In this document: positions 60,948 to 64,000 of the stretch, piece after piece
How the letters are laid out: each line of letters begins with the position of its first letter
How positions within the stretch are numbered: the first letter of the stretch is position 1
Origin: JAJXWB01 sp964634325
GTDB lineage: Bacteria; Pseudomonadota; Alphaproteobacteria; Rhizobiales; Beijerinckiaceae
DNA length: 64,000 nt
Assembly (NCBI GenBank): GCA_964634325.1
Contig: CAZWJF010000002.1
Span: 1 to 64,000, forward strand
Direction of reading: 5' to 3'
The notes under the pieces: model-generated
The model's database searches: none
What the model was told of the DNA's origin: nothing
Seen by the model: only the letters and a program-made list of their open reading frames with translations
Translations under genes and position numbers: made by a program

Positions 60948-61573
60948 CCGAGGGCTCCCGGCGACAGCGGAAGGCCGACGCCGATCATGCTGTCGCGCGT
61001 GACGAGTTCGGCGAGCCGTTCCTCGCTCCAGCCCTCCGCGCCCGCCGGACGCATCGGCAGGACGAGGTAGCGCATCTCCGAGGTCGAATCCCAGACGCGG
61101 ATCTCCACGTCTTCGCCAAGCGACACGCCGAAATCGGCGAGAACGCCGCGCGGGTCGATCACGGCGCGCGAGCGGTAAGGCGCGGACTTGTACCAGACCG
61201 GCGGCAGGCCGAGCACCGGCCACGGGTAGCAGGAGCACAAGGTGCACACGACCATGTTGTGCAGCCTCGGTCCGTTCTCGACGACGGCGATATGCTCGCC
61301 GCCGCGGCCGGAATAGCCGAGTTCGGCGATCGCCTTCGATCCATCCGCCAGCAGGCGCGCCTTGTAGGCGGGGTCCGCCCAGGCGCGGGCGACGACGCGC
61401 GCGCCGTTGCGCGGGCCGACCTTCGTTTCGTAAGTGTCGACGATCACGTCGAGCGCGGCGGGGTCGATCAGCCCCTTTTCCGTCAGGACGGTTTCGAGCG
61501 CGCGCACGCGCAGGGCGACGTCGGAGAGTTCGGAGCCCTCATGATCGTGGTCATGGTCATGGTCGTGCGACAT
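60944..61573 (-). CDS. nthA: Nitrile hydratase alpha subunit, cobalt type, with His-Asp repeat
   Basis: The 209-residue alpha subunit has the metal-claw motif CTLCSC at 110-115; Thr after the first Cys (VCTLCSC) marks the cobalt type, whereas iron types have Ser. The N terminus reads MSHDHDHDHDHEG, a natural His-Asp repeat that may bind metal; the DNA there is a 6-bp tandem repeat. It hydrates nitriles to amides in the cytosol. The genes for beta and accessory protein follow with overlaps, and a Ni/Co transporter meets the operon head-on. Confidence 0.94.
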   Translation of the reverse strand: MSHDHDHDHDHEGSELSDVALRVRALETVLTEKGLIDPAALDVIVDTYETKVGPRNGARVVARAWADPAYKARLLADGSKAIAELGYSGRGGEHIAVVENGPRLHNMVVCTLCSCYPWPVLGLPPVWYKSAPYRSRAVIDPRGVLADFGVSLGEDVEIRVWDSTSEMRYLVLPMRPAGAEGWSEERLAELVTRDSMIGVGLPLSPGALG

Positions 61574-61673
61574 GGCGTCACATTAGGCGGGCGTCCGGCG
61601 GCTGTCACGCGGCCGGCGCTTCTGGACCCGCAGCGGCGCAAGCGAAGAAAATCTTTTCGCAATCCGAGGGTTG

Positions 61674-61692
61674 GACGAAATTCATTTTCGTC
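61674..61692. promoter_or_regulatory. Inverted repeat in the nthA/fpr divergent promoter region
   Basis: GACGAAA (61674-61680), spacer TTCAT, TTTCGTC (61686-61692): perfect 7-bp arms, 101 nt upstream of nthA and 118 nt upstream of fpr. A second loose stem, GCGAA/TTCGC, lies at 61642-61660. Either could be an operator for the divergent pair. No regulator gene is adjacent. Confidence 0.45.
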
Positions 61693-61809
61693 GACGGGGT
61701 CATATTCGGAAAATTGAATTATTGACCGCGCGGGCGGCCGCAGGCATATCCAGCCCATCCGAGCGACAGGCGGCCCAGCCGTCGCGCTCCCTTCTCGAAC
61801 GAGATTGCG

Positions 61810-62640
61810 ATGACCAGTTCTGCTGCTGCGGAAAGGCCCGACCACGCGCCCGCCCCCAAGAAGGCGTCGACCGCCTTCAACCGCGAAACCGTCACCTACG
61901 TCCGTCAATATACCGACCGGCTGTTCATGTTCCGGGCGACGCGAGATCCGGGTTTCCGTTTCGAGAACGGCCAGTTCGCGATGATCGGGATCGAGGTCGG
62001 GGGACTGCCGCTGGTGCGCGCCTATTCCATGGCTAGCGCCAATTACGAGGAAGAGCTCGAATTCTACTCGATCAAGGTCGAGAACGGCCCCCTCACGTCT
62101 CGGCTGCGCCACATCAAGGTGGGCGATACGATTCTCGTCGGCCGCAAGCCGACCGGCACGCTCGTCCAATCGAGCCTTCTGCCGGGCGCGCGCCTCTATC
62201 TGCTGTCGACCGGCACGGGCGTCGCGCCCTTCGCCAGCATCATCAAGGATCCCGAGGTATACGACCGCTACGAGCAGATCGTTCTCGTCCACGGCTGCCG
62301 GCAGGTCGCGGAATTGCAATACGGGCTCGATCTGATCGAGCGCGTGAAGACGGACGAGTTCATCGGCGAATACGCGCGCGAAAAGCTGCTGCACTATCCG
62401 ACGGCCACGCGCGAGCCTTACGCCAACAACGGGCGGATCACCGCCGCGATCGAAAGCGGCGCATTGTTCGACAGGCTCGGCCTCCCCGCGCTCGATCCGG
62501 CCGCTGATCGCGTGATGATCTGCGGCGGTCCCGAAGTCCTCTCCGATCTGAAGAACGCGCTCGAAAAACTCGGCTTCGAGGAAGGCAGCGGCGGCAAGCC
62601 TGCTTCTTTCGTGATCGAAAAGGCGTTCGCCGAGCGGTGA
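61810..62640 (+). CDS. fpr: Ferredoxin-NADP reductase
   Basis: The 276-residue flavoprotein has the FAD motif RAYSMAS at 70-76 and the NADP motif GTGVAPFASI (about 137-146), with the C-terminal AFAER. Fpr exchanges electrons between NADPH and ferredoxin/flavodoxin and is often induced by oxidative stress. It could recycle ferredoxin reduced by the two oxidoreductases in this window. The N-terminal 22 residues are a low-complexity leader. It diverges from nthA. Confidence 0.93.
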   Translation: MTSSAAAERPDHAPAPKKASTAFNRETVTYVRQYTDRLFMFRATRDPGFRFENGQFAMIGIEVGGLPLVRAYSMASANYEEELEFYSIKVENGPLTSRLRHIKVGDTILVGRKPTGTLVQSSLLPGARLYLLSTGTGVAPFASIIKDPEVYDRYEQIVLVHGCRQVAELQYGLDLIERVKTDEFIGEYAREKLLHYPTATREPYANNGRITAAIESGALFDRLGLPALDPAADRVMICGGPEVLSDLKNALEKLGFEEGSGGKPASFVIEKAFAER

Positions 62641-62646
62641 TCGGAG

Positions 62647-63072
62647 TCAGGTCGGCGGGGCGTCCTTGCCGGCCCGGCGCGCGTCGGCGTTGGCGTAGCG
62701 CAGCCCGGCGATCAGGGCGATTGCGCCAAGCAGCGCGTGGACGGCGACGGCAGCCAGCCGATCCGGCCGCGGCATGGGTTGGGCCTGCTCGCGCATCGCG
62801 TCGAACGACAGATAGAAGACGCCGCGGGTGAAACCCATGAAGGCGTCAGTGCAGAAGGCGAGGCCGAGCGCGACGAGAAACACGTTGGAGGCGCGCGAGC
62901 CCATGCGCGCCGCGATCAGGCCCCAGACCGCGCCTGCCGCGTGGACCGCGGCCGTATCCGCGTTGAGCCGGTAGGGCGCGCCGAAACCGCCGGGGCCCGA
63001 AGCCAGGCTGAGCGCCGCCAGGACGGCGAGCAACGCCGCGAAAATCAGAGCCAGTCTGCGCGAACCCGTCAT
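62647..63072 (-). CDS. Small four-helix membrane protein
   Basis: The 141-residue product has about four transmembrane helices (residues 7-27, 42-60, 65-85 and 103-123). No family is known to me; architecture resembles short unassigned inner-membrane proteins. It converges on fpr with a 6-nt gap. ATG 63072. Confidence 0.6.
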   Translation of the reverse strand: MTGSRRLALIFAALLAVLAALSLASGPGGFGAPYRLNADTAAVHAAGAVWGLIAARMGSRASNVFLVALGLAFCTDAFMGFTRGVFYLSFDAMREQAQPMPRPDRLAAVAVHALLGAIALIAGLRYANADARRAGKDAPPT

Positions 63073-63194
63073 GAGCGTCCCGTGGCCGCCGTGCGCGAAA
63101 TTGCGCTCGTCCGCATCCGTGGATAGACAAGCCCGACAAGGAAAGCAAAGCGGCGGGCCGCGTCACGATGTCGTCGCCGCGGGGAGAAGCGCGC

Positions 63195-63992
63195 ATGAAC
63201 GCAGTTTCCGGCATGAAGGCCGCCGATTTGTTCGATTTGACCGGCGAAGTCGCGATGGTCACGGGCGCGTCCTCCGGTCTCGGCATGCGGTTCGCGCGCG
63301 TGCTGGCGGCCAATGGCGCGAAAGTAGCGCTGGTCGCTCGGCGTAAGGAGCGGTTGCAGGCGCTCGCGGCCGAAATCGCGGCCGCCGGCGGCGCGGCGGC
63401 GGCCATCGAAGCCGACGTCGGCGACGAAGGGCAAATGCGCTCGGCCTTCGACGCGGCGGAAGCGCAGCTCGGAACCGTGACGATCCTCATCAATAACGCC
63501 GGCATCTCGCGCGCCTCCCGCCTGATCGACGACGATGCAAAGGGCTGGCGCGAGACGATGGAGATCAATGTCGACGCGGTGCGCGCCAACGGCGTGCTGG
63601 CGGCGCAACGCATGGCGAAAGCGGGCAAGCGCGGCGCGATTATTAATCTCGCCTCGATCCTGTCGTTCGGCGTCGGCCGCTCCAATGGCGCTTATGCCGT
63701 CTCGAAGGCTGCGGTGATGCAGCTCACGAAGGTCATGGGCTTCGAATTCGCGCGGCTGGGCGTTCGCGCCAACGCGATCGCGCCGGGCTATTTCTCGACC
63801 GAGATGAACGCGGACTGGCTGGCCGGCGGCGGGGCGGAGATGATGAAGCATATCCCCATGCGCCGCTTCGGGCAGGAGGGCGAACTCGACGGCGCGTTGC
63901 TGCTGCTGGCTGCGCCGCGCGCCGGGGCATACATCACCGGCGCGACTTATGTCGTGGACGGGGGGCACACGTTGCAGGTCGCCGGGGTCTGA
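63195..63992 (+). CDS. SDR family oxidoreductase
   Basis: The 265-residue classical SDR has the cofactor motif TGASSGLG, NNAGISR, the catalytic Ser in NLASILSF, and YAVSK. An NADP- or NAD-linked alcohol/ketone oxidoreductase; substrate unknown. GGGGAGAAGCGCGC before ATG 63195 is a good ribosome site and the nine codons of a longer frame were rejected. Confidence 0.9.
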   Translation: MNAVSGMKAADLFDLTGEVAMVTGASSGLGMRFARVLAANGAKVALVARRKERLQALAAEIAAAGGAAAAIEADVGDEGQMRSAFDAAEAQLGTVTILINNAGISRASRLIDDDAKGWRETMEINVDAVRANGVLAAQRMAKAGKRGAIINLASILSFGVGRSNGAYAVSKAAVMQLTKVMGFEFARLGVRANAIAPGYFSTEMNADWLAGGGAEMMKHIPMRRFGQEGELDGALLLLAAPRAGAYITGATYVVDGGHTLQVAGV

Positions 63993-64000
63993 GCGAGTTT

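Overview
The window reads as a GC-rich alphaproteobacterial chromosome, most likely of the order Hyphomicrobiales (Beijerinckiaceae/Methylocystaceae or a close relative). Pointers are the 6S RNA next to a 5-formyltetrahydrofolate cyclo-ligase, ruvCAB followed by a YbgC thioesterase, a rhizobial-type PmtA methyltransferase, a membrane ferritin MbfA with an Irr-like operator, a cysteine-free ribosomal protein L36, an alphaproteobacterial RpoH and two fused indolepyruvate oxidoreductases. The genus assignment is inference. I see no insertion sequence, prophage, integrase, CRISPR array or rRNA. Genes are dense, with many 1-4 nt overlaps and convergent pairs whose stop codons touch.

Layout. 1-1.6 kb: the N-terminal two thirds or so of a Tad-type von Willebrand A pilus assembly protein, cut by the window edge. 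1.8-4.2 kb: 6S RNA, 5-formyl-THF cyclo-ligase, a YmdB-type phosphodiesterase and YebC. 4.2-6.7 kb: a cyanide-insensitive-type bd oxidase operon (cydA-cydB plus a 43-residue DUF2474 subunit). 6.9-9.8 kb: ruvCAB, an 84-residue unknown behind an AT-rich promoter island, and YbgC. 9.8-12.5 kb: small membrane protein, SGNH hydrolase, OpgC-like membrane protein and an Lrp regulator that diverges from the first indolepyruvate oxidoreductase (12.7-16.2 kb). 16-20 kb: SDR, ilvD, zinc alcohol dehydrogenase, tRNA-Glu(CUC). 20-26 kb: pmtA-mnmA, TetR, a 29-residue membrane microprotein, a Tim44-like protein, an unknown, a metallophosphoesterase. 25.8-31 kb: an iron neighbourhood with mbfA and its Irr-like box, then a beta-barrel candidate, a cupredoxin and an FTR1 permease. 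31-39.8 kb: acetyltransferases, alpha/beta hydrolase, TPR proteins, rpmJ, an ABC exporter, a MotA/OmpA envelope pair and SuhB. 39.9-49.3 kb: membrane-anchored TAXI protein, M29 aminopeptidase, flavoprotein, rluD, rpoH, a proline-rich membrane protein, purA. 49.5-54.4 kb: circularly permuted ATP-grasp, alpha-E, transglutaminase-like and gamma-glutamyltransferase-like genes in one direction. 54.5-58 kb: a second indolepyruvate oxidoreductase. 58.2-61.6 kb: DUF1007 plus a NicO-type nickel/cobalt transporter meeting a cobalt-type nitrile hydratase operon whose alpha subunit starts with a His-Asp repeat. 61.8-64 kb: ferredoxin-NADP reductase, small membrane protein, SDR.

Functional themes. Metal handling recurs: iron storage/export (mbfA) close to iron import (FTR1 cluster), and a cobalt enzyme abutting a Ni/Co transporter. 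Amino-acid metabolism recurs too: two IOR paralogues, ilvD, the Lrp regulator, and nitrile hydratase. The rest is housekeeping (recombination, ribosome, heat-shock sigma factor, purine synthesis). The parts I consider most worth follow-up are the ATP-grasp/alpha-E/transglutaminase cluster, whose transglutaminase has Ser at the nucleophile position; the barrel-cupredoxin-FTR1 cluster; the nitrile hydratase/cobalt module; the terminator in the purA leader; and several unreported perfect inverted repeats in divergent promoters.
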